A stretch of DNA of 52,283 bases from a virus, in the IMG/VR virus record IMGVR_UViG_3300006121_000010, positions 1 through 52,283 of that record. One strand, given 5' to 3'. Under the pieces are notes generated by a model. The model was given only the letters and a program-made list of their open reading frames with translations, did not search any database and was not told where the DNA came from. Below, one piece after another: positions 15,749-25,041 of the stretch (the first letter of the stretch is position 1; every line of letters starts with the position of its first letter). The position numbers were made by a program, and so were the translations under genes.

Positions 15749-17242
15749 ATGAGTTCTGTAATGAAGGGCATCATTGATGAAGAAGACATTGATGAAGTCA
15801 ATCTTAATAGTTATAAGAAAAAAGAACGATTTGATTCTTATGTATTAGGAAAACGCCCACCAAAAGAAGCAAAATTAATAGGGGAAATAGGAAATAATTT
15901 TCCTGTCTATAGATATGCGGATGAATATGGTGAAAATGAATTCTTCGTTACCTCACCTAAATCAGGTAAAACTGTAATATTTCTTAGTACTGAAGTGCCA
16001 TCCAGTGCCAAAAACGTGCATAAAATTAATATAGTAGTGGCAAGTGATAAATCTCCCGGCGTAGATAAGCTATATCGTTTTCTGGTATTAAAAAAAGATT
16101 TGGTGCTGGTAGGTGATGATCAATCTGAGGGTGCCAGAAAAGTATGGAAAAAAGCCACCAGACATCCCGGAATTAATGTGCATGGATTTAATCCAAAAAC
16201 AGGCAATGCATTCCATCTTCGTGCATCCGACGAAGAAGGCTATTCAAATGCCACAGAAAGAGATAAATGGCGCGCAGATAAAAAGAACGCTTATGGTTCT
16301 GGACTTGAACCGGACAAACTACTGAAATATGACTCAGAAATTGATAATTTAATAGATGTGGGGAATTCCCAAATTGTTATGCACAAGCGTGACAAGAACA
16401 TGACCAAAGAAAGTATTGAATCATTGTTGCGTCCTTTGTGTGAGCACAAAATACGTCGCAGAAGTTCAATTCTTAAGGGAATTGTCGGAGAAGATTCAGA
16501 CATGCAGTTTGCCGCTGAAAAGACGCCAGCAGTTAATCCTTATGGTGGAAAAAAAGATAGGCAATTTAGAGGTGCCATCAGCGAAATGCCAGATACTTCT
16601 GGTCCAGTAGGAACACAAGATGGTGGATGGCGTCAAGTTAAATTAAAGCCTGCTGGTCAACTTGATGAATCTGATGTTCCTAAATGGTTAGAACTTGATC
16701 ATCTGGGTTCTATGGAAAATAAATTACAGTATTACGAAGCATATGCTAAAAATAAAGGTAATGTTCTTGAATCAAACGAGGATGATTACATTGATTCATT
16801 CGTGAGTCTGGCTAATATGGGAGATTCCCCGGACATTAACTCTGAATGCATCATGATATCATTTTTACTTCTAAACAATAAACTCAGTTTGATGCATCGT
16901 CCAGAATTAGTAAAGCTATTAAAAGTTGATTCAGGAAAATACACTGTAAAATTAATGGACCAAGACAATAGAGTTGTAGAATTTCCAATTAATAGCAATT
17001 CCGCAATAGCGCCTATCATAACACTTCTGTGCTCATCTACTGATACGTATGATAAAATACGAACATACGTAGAATTACGTTTTGACCTATCGTTACCGGA
17101 CTATATCAATGAGGACACTTCATATGGTGGTGGCGGTGGACAAGGTGGTTATGCTGGACAGTCCTATCGTAAGTTCAGACCAAAAATGGCCGGGACTCAT
17201 ATGAAAAAAGAAAGTGCGATTCTGAAAGGAATTCAGATGTGA
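15749..17242 (+). CDS. Putative capsid-packaged late protein with repeated K-G-I motif
   Basis: A 497-residue protein, not recognised. The motif S-(S/A)-(V/I)-(M/L)-K-G-I occurs at the N-terminus (SSVMKGIIDE), in the middle (SSILKGIVGE, about residue 245) and at the very C-terminus (SAILKGIQM). GIIDE fits the (I/L)-x-E processing pattern. Residues about 325-460 are paralogous to the domain in the preceding protein. A glycine-rich linker (YGGGGGQGGYAGQ) lies near the end. It overlaps the next gene by four bases. A structural or internal virion role is inferred from late transcription and neighbours. Confidence 0.6.
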   Translation: MSSVMKGIIDEEDIDEVNLNSYKKKERFDSYVLGKRPPKEAKLIGEIGNNFPVYRYADEYGENEFFVTSPKSGKTVIFLSTEVPSSAKNVHKINIVVASDKSPGVDKLYRFLVLKKDLVLVGDDQSEGARKVWKKATRHPGINVHGFNPKTGNAFHLRASDEEGYSNATERDKWRADKKNAYGSGLEPDKLLKYDSEIDNLIDVGNSQIVMHKRDKNMTKESIESLLRPLCEHKIRRRSSILKGIVGEDSDMQFAAEKTPAVNPYGGKKDRQFRGAISEMPDTSGPVGTQDGGWRQVKLKPAGQLDESDVPKWLELDHLGSMENKLQYYEAYAKNKGNVLESNEDDYIDSFVSLANMGDSPDINSECIMISFLLLNNKLSLMHRPELVKLLKVDSGKYTVKLMDQDNRVVEFPINSNSAIAPIITLLCSSTDTYDKIRTYVELRFDLSLPDYINEDTSYGGGGGQGGYAGQSYRKFRPKMAGTHMKKESAILKGIQM

Positions 17243-17760
17243 GAGCATTTGAGTTTCTGACAGAAGATCAGACAACCACTATTCAATATCATATTGGCAA
17301 TGCCAATAGTATTAACAGAGACGTCATGACTCAACTGTCACGCCTGATATCAGAAGGCGCAGAAGTTGATATGGGAGTTGTAAATCGCAACCTCGCATCA
17401 GCACCGTCTATAGGTTATGCGATGGATGGTAATCAGGCAGTCGGCGTTATCGTATTAAAAAATCCGGTGAGTTCATATCGCCAAAAATGCTTTGTCGCAG
17501 CAGGAGTTCCGGAATTAGAAAGCCGATATAATTTAGAAATCGGTTATGCGTTCGTCAAAGAAGAATATCGTGCAAGAGGCGTAGGAATTTATCTTTGTCG
17601 CAAAATGGTTCGTTCTATCAGTGCACCGATTTATGCAACTACTCGTGAGGCCAATACTACGATTAATAAATTATTGCAGTTTGGCGGATTTCATAAAGCA
17701 GGAAATTCTTGGAAAAGTGATCGCGGAAACTATAATCTTTTCTTGTGGATTAAAGGTTAA
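17239..17760 (+). CDS. GNAT acetyltransferase with capsid-targeting-like N-terminus
   Basis: A 173-residue protein. Residues 1-9 (MRAFEFLTE) resemble the T4 internal-protein leader MKTYQEFIAE and end in an L-T-E site. The remainder is a GNAT domain with GVIVLKNP, the acetyl-CoA-binding motif A (GYAFVKEEYRARGVGIYL, R-x-x-G-x-G) and a C-terminal GGFHKAG strand-helix. It should transfer an acetyl group from acetyl-CoA; the target is unknown. If packaged it would act on host molecules at once after DNA entry. It starts within the stop region of the previous gene (ATGTGA context). Confidence 0.75.
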   Translation: MRAFEFLTEDQTTTIQYHIGNANSINRDVMTQLSRLISEGAEVDMGVVNRNLASAPSIGYAMDGNQAVGVIVLKNPVSSYRQKCFVAAGVPELESRYNLEIGYAFVKEEYRARGVGIYLCRKMVRSISAPIYATTREANTTINKLLQFGGFHKAGNSWKSDRGNYNLFLWIKG

Positions 17761-17767
17761 ATAAAAA

Positions 17768-19303
17768 ATGAAAACCAATGACATTGAAACCATTAATTAT
17801 TTCGCATATGCACACAACGCCAATACTCATATCATGAAGAAACGCTGTCCTTCAGCAAAATTAATTGGCACTGGCGTTCTTAAAAATTTCAAGTTAGTTT
17901 TCCGCCATTATGCTGATATAGAAAATGAAGATAATACTGAATGCTATGGTGTTCTATGGAATATCAATATCAAAGAGTTAAAGACGCTTGATTATGACGA
18001 AGGCATTCACAAATCTTACAACAGAATTCCAGTATCCGTAGATACTGAAAATGGTCCAGTAAAAGCAATGGCATATATAATGGACCCCGCTAACAGTGTT
18101 AAAAAACTTACACCTGAATGGTATATCAAAAGCGTTGAAGAGGGATATAAAGAACATGGTCTTCCCGTTGAAGCCGTAGAAAATGCTCCTAAGAATGAAG
18201 GCTTTGACCAACCACTAAGCGAAGCAGGAGGGGTGCCTACGTATTATTTCTCTTACGGAATGCTATGTGATCCTAATAATATGCATAATGCTAAATTAGT
18301 GGGCGTCGGTGAACTTCGCAATTTTGAGTTTAAATTGTATCGTTTTGCAAATGTTGAACCAAGCACGGGAAGCAAGGTGTATGGTTGCCTGTGGGAAGTT
18401 GATCGCAGAATGTTAAGTGAGTTGGATTACTTAGAGGGATATCCTCAGATGTATGACCGTCGCACATACCCTATATACTGTGATGGTCAAAAATATCCAG
18501 CAGAAGTCTATCTGATGACCCCAGATACTATTAATCGCCTGCAAGGCACTATCCCAGCCAACTCATATATTATGTCAATTAAGTATGGCTATTCGCATGC
18601 GGGTGTTCCTTTATACCAACTGTATGATGCGCTTGATACATTAGACGATCACAAATATCATGGATACACTGATACTAAAAATGATTACTCCACGTGGAAT
18701 AATAGTAGCTATCTAGACGTTAAAGATGACAACGAGGATAATGGTGATTGGGACCCTTCTTATAGAGGACACCGAAACATTCAATATGAAACTGTCAGCA
18801 CGGGAATGGGAGGCGGATCAGCAGGTAATAGCGGCGGCGCAATGGTAGGTGGTCCAACTACCTATGAACAAGAACATGCTTTAACTAAACACAAAGGGCG
18901 TGGGCAGAGAAGAACATTAGCCAGCACTTATGAGAGTGTAGGTAACCAGACAATAACTCTATCAGACATTTATGATGGTGCTTATCCTGATCATGATGAA
19001 ATGGTTTGGAACTTTGTTGGCGATAACGACTTTGATATACCATTTGCTGTTCATACTATTCAACCATTTGTATTGGAACAATTGCTATCGAATCAACATG
19101 GTGTTGATGATTTAGAAGATTTGTTTGATAAAATGCAACCTGCTCAGGAAGCAATAGTATCTGATTATCAAAATAATCCTAATCTTTCTCAGGAAATAAT
19201 AGTGCTTGCGGGTGACAGAATTATTGACGGGCATCACAGGGCATTGGCAGCAGCATTATCTAATCGACCAATCAAGTATATTGATGTGACTGAGGAAGCA
19301 TAA
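17768..19303 (+). CDS. Tandem gamma-glutamylcyclotransferase-like domains plus ParB-like C-terminal domain
   Basis: A 511-residue protein. Residues about 8-140 and 155-290 are two AIG2/GGCT-type domains (YFAYAHNANTHIM with LDYDEG; YYFSYGMLCDPNNM with LDYLEGYP); both keep the catalytic glutamate. They are separated by P-L-S-E-A (L150-S-E-A), a predicted prohead-protease site. A disordered glycine-rich linker (about 345-375) leads to a C-terminal ParB/sulfiredoxin-like domain with IDGHHRALAA (about 480-490). GGCT enzymes release 5-oxoproline from gamma-glutamyl compounds; the substrate here is unknown. A third GGCT copy is at 43678-44124. Confidence 0.75.
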   Translation: MKTNDIETINYFAYAHNANTHIMKKRCPSAKLIGTGVLKNFKLVFRHYADIENEDNTECYGVLWNINIKELKTLDYDEGIHKSYNRIPVSVDTENGPVKAMAYIMDPANSVKKLTPEWYIKSVEEGYKEHGLPVEAVENAPKNEGFDQPLSEAGGVPTYYFSYGMLCDPNNMHNAKLVGVGELRNFEFKLYRFANVEPSTGSKVYGCLWEVDRRMLSELDYLEGYPQMYDRRTYPIYCDGQKYPAEVYLMTPDTINRLQGTIPANSYIMSIKYGYSHAGVPLYQLYDALDTLDDHKYHGYTDTKNDYSTWNNSSYLDVKDDNEDNGDWDPSYRGHRNIQYETVSTGMGGGSAGNSGGAMVGGPTTYEQEHALTKHKGRGQRRTLASTYESVGNQTITLSDIYDGAYPDHDEMVWNFVGDNDFDIPFAVHTIQPFVLEQLLSNQHGVDDLEDLFDKMQPAQEAIVSDYQNNPNLSQEIIVLAGDRIIDGHHRALAAALSNRPIKYIDVTEEA

Positions 19304-19306
19304 ATA
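19299..19306 (+). promoter_or_regulatory. Late promoter variant (CATAAATA)
   Basis: Overlaps the upstream stop codon and the 5' arm of the hairpin at 19303-19323. The expected start near 19312 falls in the loop. Confidence 0.5.
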
Positions 19307-19323
19307 CTCCAATAAGGACTATT
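19303..19323 (+). promoter_or_regulatory. Hairpin over the dps ribosome binding site
   Basis: AATA-C-TCC (19303-19310) pairs with GGA-C-TATT (19316-19323), seven base pairs with one C-C mismatch and a five-base loop. The 3' arm contains the AAGGA of dps. Confidence 0.5.
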
Positions 19324-19327
19324 AATA

Positions 19328-19768
19328 ATGCTGGCTGATAATTTAAAAACATTGCTCGGAAGCACTCACGTATTATATACTAAAATACACGGATTTCACT
19401 GGAACGTTCAAGGAAAGGATTTCCCTCAATATCACAAATTCTTGAATAAATTCTATGATGAAGTTTATGAAACGATTGATACAATTGCTGAATATATCAG
19501 AACATTAGATTCATTTGCTCCGGGAAGTCTCGCGAGATTTATGGAACTTACCATAATTGAAGAACAATTATTGGTTCCAAGAGCAGAACTAATGATGGCA
19601 GAATTGCTTGAAGATTCAGAAAAAATGATAGAGTTAGTAAAAGACATATTTGACGTTGCTACTGAAGCCAGAGAGCAGGCGATTGCAAATTTTATGGCAG
19701 ACCTACAAGAACTTTATGCTAAAAAAGCATGGATGTTGCGTTCAATTCTTAAAACTTCACGAGCATAA
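19328..19768 (+). CDS. dps: Dps-like ferritin-family protein
   Basis: A 146-residue four-helix protein of the Dps family (HGFHWNVQGKDFPQYH; DTIAEYIRTLD). Dps dodecamers store iron at inter-subunit ferroxidase sites and protect or compact DNA. The ligands H24, H36, D51 and E55 are present, but the aspartate usually found four residues after the second histidine is N40, so ferroxidase activity may be altered. There is no lysine-rich DNA-binding tail. It sits in the late packaged-protein block behind a hairpin-regulated late promoter, which suggests a role late in infection or in the particle. Confidence 0.85.
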   Translation: MLADNLKTLLGSTHVLYTKIHGFHWNVQGKDFPQYHKFLNKFYDEVYETIDTIAEYIRTLDSFAPGSLARFMELTIIEEQLLVPRAELMMAELLEDSEKMIELVKDIFDVATEAREQAIANFMADLQELYAKKAWMLRSILKTSRA

Positions 19769-19771
19769 TAT

Positions 19772-22369
19772 ATGAGAGCAAAACAATTTCTTGAACTGTA
19801 TGAGGCACAACAGCAACTATTTGAAGTGGAAATGTCCCCTTCAAGTTTAAGAAAACTTGCCAGTAATATTCCGGGTGCTTTAGCCGGTCTTGAGTATGAA
19901 ATGTTTGTTCCGGATGTTGATTTAGGAGGCGATGACGATGAGCCAGAAGAAGACATGGATATGGACGAATCCGCAATTGACATTGACGATATTGTTCGTT
20001 TCTTTGACGACAGCGAACATAATACTTCAAGAACAATCCGCGAACTGAGACGAGAATTAGAAGAAAAATATTCCGAGTATGTTGACCGTGAAATTGAAGA
20101 TGCCTGGCAGGGTTCCGAAGGTAAACGGCATCTTTACGACTGGATTAAAAATAATGTTGATAATGATGATCTTGCTGAATATTTAGACAAGACACCCGAA
20201 GAAGATGAAGAGGGCGATAAAGAAGAATTTAGTCCAACCGAGGAAGATTATGAAGAGGCAGCAGAAAAATCTTGGCAAGACGAAGATTCTTATTGTGATG
20301 ATGCTAAAGAAGATTTCATTAATGACTATGATAGAAGCAATTTCAGTGAGAGAGATTTCTTAAGAGATATCGGAATTTATCACATGTCAGACGTAAACGG
20401 TAGTGTTTATGTTGACCTCACATGGCCGCACTGGATTCGCGGGTCATCGGGTGAAAGGGGAATTACTGAAGTTGCCGAAGACATATCAGAATTTTTAGGA
20501 ATTCCGGTATATACGGGAGAATATCATTCTGGCGCAAGATCACCAAATGGCTATACATTAGAGACTGATGGTAGTTTACAAAAAGACGGTTATGCGGGTC
20601 TGGAATTGATAAGCCCGACCCCGCCGCCCCCAGTTGCCAAAACTCTTGAGGACATGGATAAAATTATTGAATGGGCACATGATAATGATTGCATAACTAA
20701 TAAATCATGCGGGCTTCACATGAATATTAGTATTCCAAATTATAACAGAGATAATTTGGATTATGTAAAACTTGCAATACTTACAGGTGATAAATATGTT
20801 CTTGATCAATTTGGAAGAGCAGCTAATACATATTGTAAATCCGCTATTGATATTATTAAAAGTAAAGCAGCTAATACAGAGCAAGCTGAACAACTTATTG
20901 ATAAGTTACGTAATAATGTAGAAGAAATTGCCAGTAAAATATTACATGGCGGTCGCACTGACAAATACACCAGTATTAATGTTAAAGAAAATCGTATAGA
21001 ATTTCGTTCACCCGGAAATGATTGGCTAAATGCCGGGACTGAAAAATTGACAAACACGTTACTGCGTTTTGTAGTGGCATTGGATGCGGCTTGCGATCCA
21101 AACAAATACAAAAAAGAATATTATAGGGCACTGTATAAATTACTTAAGCCAAAAGACCCCAAATCTGACATGAGTTATTTTGCTCGTTATATGTCAGGTG
21201 AAATGACTAAAGAAGCATTAGCCGGTGATCTTTTACGCGCAAGAAAAACTCGTCTTGGTAAAAGCGGTATTGAGGAACTAAGTGAGTCTGAGGTCGATGA
21301 TGGCGACTGGATTGTAACTGTAGGTGGTCGCGACAATAATACTAATACTATATATCTCAGATATACCAAACAAGTAAGTAATGGGACAGAAGCATTATCT
21401 GCCGCTCAAAAATTATATCCAAAAATATTTAATAAAAATAATGTTCAAAATACCACAGTTCAGAGATATAAAATTGATATTGATCCAGATTTAAAACTTT
21501 ATAGAGTATATTATGGTTACTTGAACACTGACGTTGTTGCCAAGTCTGAACAGGAAGCAGAAAAGTTAGTTAAGATCATTGATGCTAGGCAAATTTCTCA
21601 ATTTGGTGGTGACCCACGACTTAAGGCTGAAGAACTTGTGTCAGCTACTAAAAGAGCCATGAAAAATATGCTAATCATACAAAATAATAAGTTTGAAGAA
21701 GGTAAACATTGGCTTGAAAGTGACAAAATTTATATTATTAGAGGCAATTTAGAATATGACATACCCATCAAATATATTGCCGCTAAAACAGAGCAAGAAG
21801 CCGAAGTGATCGCCAAACTAATGTATCCTCAATTTGATGATGATGCTAATAATTGGTATATTGTTCGTGGTTCGGGCAATATTCTCTATCCAGAAGAATC
21901 TGCAACATATAGAAAAGCACAAGAAGAATTAATTAAAAATAATCAAACCAATCGTCAGTCAACAGATGACACGCATGCCACAGATATGTCAGATATTAAA
22001 ATGTATCGCGTTCATAATATAATTGGATATGATTATGTAATGGCTAAATCGGAGGAAGAGGCGGAGGCGCTGGCCACTAAGATTAATTATGTAAAATTCC
22101 CCGCTGGTTCAGTGACTGCAGTTAGGGCAGAATTAGACCCAAGCAATACCGAGGAATTCGTTAGAAGACAAAATCTTAGATTAGCAAATGCACCTAAACC
22201 TTATCATATTATTGACACAAGAACTAATCAGCCTGTGCCTGATTCTACATTCCCGGTGATTAATGATCATGATGCAGTTTTGAGATTGCGTGATTATGCA
22301 AGTTTTGGAAGACATGGTTTATCATCAGCCCGAGCGCGCGAAGTGTTTGCGGTTCGTCCAGTGTCTTGA
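19772..22369 (+). CDS. Amidoligase-like protein with C-terminal repeat modules (paralogue A)
   Basis: An 865-residue protein. The leader MRAKQFLELYEA ends in an L-Y-E-A site. The core (about 37-480) has the layout of the COOH-NH2 ligase 'amidoligase' family: GLEYEMFVPD near 38-48, LELISPTPPPP near 275, GLHMNISIPN near 312-322 and RIEFRSPGNDW. These are glutamine-synthetase-fold enzymes proposed to form amide bonds on peptides or cell-wall units; the target is unknown. The acidic insert at 50-190 is unusual. The last 380 residues contain about four modules with a Y-R-V strand and a (K/T/S)-x-(Q/E)-E-A helix. It is followed by a diverged tandem paralogue. Confidence 0.65.
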   Translation: MRAKQFLELYEAQQQLFEVEMSPSSLRKLASNIPGALAGLEYEMFVPDVDLGGDDDEPEEDMDMDESAIDIDDIVRFFDDSEHNTSRTIRELRRELEEKYSEYVDREIEDAWQGSEGKRHLYDWIKNNVDNDDLAEYLDKTPEEDEEGDKEEFSPTEEDYEEAAEKSWQDEDSYCDDAKEDFINDYDRSNFSERDFLRDIGIYHMSDVNGSVYVDLTWPHWIRGSSGERGITEVAEDISEFLGIPVYTGEYHSGARSPNGYTLETDGSLQKDGYAGLELISPTPPPPVAKTLEDMDKIIEWAHDNDCITNKSCGLHMNISIPNYNRDNLDYVKLAILTGDKYVLDQFGRAANTYCKSAIDIIKSKAANTEQAEQLIDKLRNNVEEIASKILHGGRTDKYTSINVKENRIEFRSPGNDWLNAGTEKLTNTLLRFVVALDAACDPNKYKKEYYRALYKLLKPKDPKSDMSYFARYMSGEMTKEALAGDLLRARKTRLGKSGIEELSESEVDDGDWIVTVGGRDNNTNTIYLRYTKQVSNGTEALSAAQKLYPKIFNKNNVQNTTVQRYKIDIDPDLKLYRVYYGYLNTDVVAKSEQEAEKLVKIIDARQISQFGGDPRLKAEELVSATKRAMKNMLIIQNNKFEEGKHWLESDKIYIIRGNLEYDIPIKYIAAKTEQEAEVIAKLMYPQFDDDANNWYIVRGSGNILYPEESATYRKAQEELIKNNQTNRQSTDDTHATDMSDIKMYRVHNIIGYDYVMAKSEEEAEALATKINYVKFPAGSVTAVRAELDPSNTEEFVRRQNLRLANAPKPYHIIDTRTNQPVPDSTFPVINDHDAVLRLRDYASFGRHGLSSARAREVFAVRPVS

Positions 22370-22375
22370 TAAATA
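22368..22375 (+). promoter_or_regulatory. Late promoter (GATAAATA)
   Basis: Overlaps the stop codon of the upstream paralogue, 21 bases before the ATG at 22396. Confidence 0.6.
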
Positions 22376-22395
22376 CTAATTAATATGAGAGCAGT

Positions 22396-25041
22396 ATGAG
22401 AGCAAAACAATTTCTTGAACTTTACGAAGCACAGCAGCAATTATTTGAAGTGGAAATGTCTCCTTCAAATTTAAGAAAACTTGCCAAAGGCATTGAAGGT
22501 GCCAAAGTTGGTATTGAATTTGAAATGGTTGTTCCAAACGTAAGTATAGAAAACAATGACGATGATGATGATGAAGTGAATTTTCCGGAACCAGAAATGA
22601 ATAACCTATATGAACCTGCAAGAAGCATAGATGACATTGTTGAGTTCTTTGATAACCCTGGTTACAATGACTCACGCACAATCACCAGACTTAGAAACAT
22701 ATTAGAGACTAAATACCGAGAATGGGCTAAGCAGTTCGTTGATAAACAATGGGACAAGAATGGAAAAGAATATCTTCTAAATTGGATTAGAAAAAATGTT
22801 AGCCCAAACAAAATTGCTGATTATTTAGATTTACCCGAAGATTTGTTAGGTGATCGCATTCCTTCTAAGGAAGATTATGAAGAAGTAGCGTATGAAGAAT
22901 GGATGCGCCCCGGCAATGCGGCTGGACATAATTATTATGATGCGGCATATGAATCATTTCGCGACGGTGATGTATTGCCTAATTATTATTATGATGAAGA
23001 TGATGAAGACTCTGATCCGGACGAAAATAAAGAATATATATTTGGTTTTGACAGCGATGATGCCGATGATGCTGATGAAGAAACATTCTTAGAAAGTCTC
23101 GGAATCAATGATATGGAAGATGTGTATCATAACTCATTGAATAGCAATCATGTATTATCATGGCCAAGCTGGACTGATCCACAACCTGAATATAACAGTA
23201 GTAGTAGTTCTTCTTCTGGCGGATCAGAATCAATACAAGATACCGCATTAGGGTTCATGAAGGCTCTCGGCTATGATTCAATTGCATATTCTACTTCATA
23301 TCACGGAACATATTATAAATGGGACGGTAACGATTGGGAATATTATGGTAATAAAAAACCAAATGATTGTTATGCGGTTGAGCCGGATACCAGCATAACA
23401 AAAAAGTCCGATGAGGCAGGTTTGGAGTTTGTGAGTCCACCACTTCCTCCAGAACAAATTATGGCAGATATTAAAAATATAAAAACATGGGCTAATCGCA
23501 TTGGAGCCTATACTAATAAATCTACTGCCATTCATACTAATGTTAGCGTTCCTAATTATGATATAGGAAAAGTTGACTATGTTAAACTTGCTCTATTATC
23601 TGGCGACAAATATGTCTTAGATCAGTTTGGTCGGACATTTAATGATTATACCAGTTCTTCACTAGATATTATCAAAAATAGATCATCTCGGTTATCTAAT
23701 GAACAAGTAGAAAAGTTGTTGGATAAACTAAAAAACAACGTGGAAGAAATAGCCAGCAATGAAATTCATGGACCATATTCAATGAAAAAAATGGTATCTG
23801 TTAATACCGGCGATCCGGCTGGTTACAATAAGAAAAGCGGTTATGTAGAGTTTCGTGCTCCGGGTGGCGATTGGCTTGGGACTAACTATGAAAAAATTGA
23901 GAATACGATTCTAAGATATATCGTCGCTCTTGATGCTGCCGGTAATCCTGAAAAATACAAACGTGAATATACTAAAGCGTTGTATAAAATACTAAAACCC
24001 AAGACTGCCACAGATAACATGAGTCTATTTGCTCAATATATGGCTGGTAATATTACCAAAGAAGCATTAGTAAGTAAACTTAAGGTTAAGAAAAAACCTT
24101 CACAAACAAACGATAAAATTGCTTCCACACAGTCAGGTGAAGATGAAACTATGTATAGATTCAGCACTCGTGATGGTTCAGTTGCGCCTGCTTATGCATC
24201 TGGTTCTGATCCAATGGAAGCATTTGATAGATTAACTGCACGTAATGCTGTATGGAGAACTATGCCTATTAGTAATGTTCTTACTCATGTTGCTGAACCC
24301 AGTCGAAGACAAACTCCTCCTGATGTTCAACAATTATCATCACCTGAACCTGATTCAATACCTGAATTAACCCGTGAATATCAACAGTGGTGTGAGCAAC
24401 AAGGTCTTCCATATGTGGCAACAGAATATCAGGACTTTGATGAACTAACCGATGCGCAACGTGATTGGATAATGCGCTTTAATGTTCGCTGGTCGGCTGC
24501 AGAAGAAGCGCGTGATGCGCCCCAACAACAATCATCTTCCGAAAGAAGATTGTATTCAGTAAGAAATACAGACACAGGTGACGTAATGCAAGTTTTTGCA
24601 GATAGCCCCCTTAACGCAATGATCGGTGCAAGAAGTGAAAATCCCGACTTCCGTAATGCTTCTCTTCATGCAGCAATAACTGCACCTGAACCAGATCAAA
24701 CTCCCCGCCACACAGAAGGCGAATCATTATATCGGGTGACCAATAATAACACTGGTGAGCAAATAACTATTGCCGCAGGTTCATTACAAACTGCATATGG
24801 CAGAGCGCAAAGAAACAATCCATCATGGCAAGGCTCCATACTGACTGCCCGTCAGATTGGCTCTGATGAAATTAGTCCAGAATCTCCGACATATGATGTG
24901 CGTGATACAGCAGGAACAATACATACATTACAAATACAAGCCAACAACGCCGATGAAGCCAGAAGAATAGCAAGATTACGTTATCCCGAACTTGACAGTC
25001 TTCCGGACACCAGACTTCTTGCAACAAGAAGATCATCATAA
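22396..25041 (+). CDS. Amidoligase-like protein with C-terminal repeat modules (paralogue B)
   Basis: An 881-residue paralogue of the preceding protein. The first 34 residues are almost identical to it in protein and DNA, while the rest is clearly diverged, so the leader is under special constraint or was recently converted. Core motifs: GIEFEMVVPN (about 38-47), LEFVSPPLPP (about 341-350), IHTNVSVPNY (about 378-387) and YVEFRAPGGDW. The C-terminal third holds four 45-50-residue modules, each a Y-x-(V/F)-x-x-x-(D/N)-(T/G) strand followed by an alanine-rich helix. It has its own late promoter. Predicted amide-bond ligase of unknown substrate, possibly capsid-packaged. Confidence 0.65.
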   Translation: MRAKQFLELYEAQQQLFEVEMSPSNLRKLAKGIEGAKVGIEFEMVVPNVSIENNDDDDDEVNFPEPEMNNLYEPARSIDDIVEFFDNPGYNDSRTITRLRNILETKYREWAKQFVDKQWDKNGKEYLLNWIRKNVSPNKIADYLDLPEDLLGDRIPSKEDYEEVAYEEWMRPGNAAGHNYYDAAYESFRDGDVLPNYYYDEDDEDSDPDENKEYIFGFDSDDADDADEETFLESLGINDMEDVYHNSLNSNHVLSWPSWTDPQPEYNSSSSSSSGGSESIQDTALGFMKALGYDSIAYSTSYHGTYYKWDGNDWEYYGNKKPNDCYAVEPDTSITKKSDEAGLEFVSPPLPPEQIMADIKNIKTWANRIGAYTNKSTAIHTNVSVPNYDIGKVDYVKLALLSGDKYVLDQFGRTFNDYTSSSLDIIKNRSSRLSNEQVEKLLDKLKNNVEEIASNEIHGPYSMKKMVSVNTGDPAGYNKKSGYVEFRAPGGDWLGTNYEKIENTILRYIVALDAAGNPEKYKREYTKALYKILKPKTATDNMSLFAQYMAGNITKEALVSKLKVKKKPSQTNDKIASTQSGEDETMYRFSTRDGSVAPAYASGSDPMEAFDRLTARNAVWRTMPISNVLTHVAEPSRRQTPPDVQQLSSPEPDSIPELTREYQQWCEQQGLPYVATEYQDFDELTDAQRDWIMRFNVRWSAAEEARDAPQQQSSSERRLYSVRNTDTGDVMQVFADSPLNAMIGARSENPDFRNASLHAAITAPEPDQTPRHTEGESLYRVTNNNTGEQITIAAGSLQTAYGRAQRNNPSWQGSILTARQIGSDEISPESPTYDVRDTAGTIHTLQIQANNADEARRIARLRYPELDSLPDTRLLATRRSS

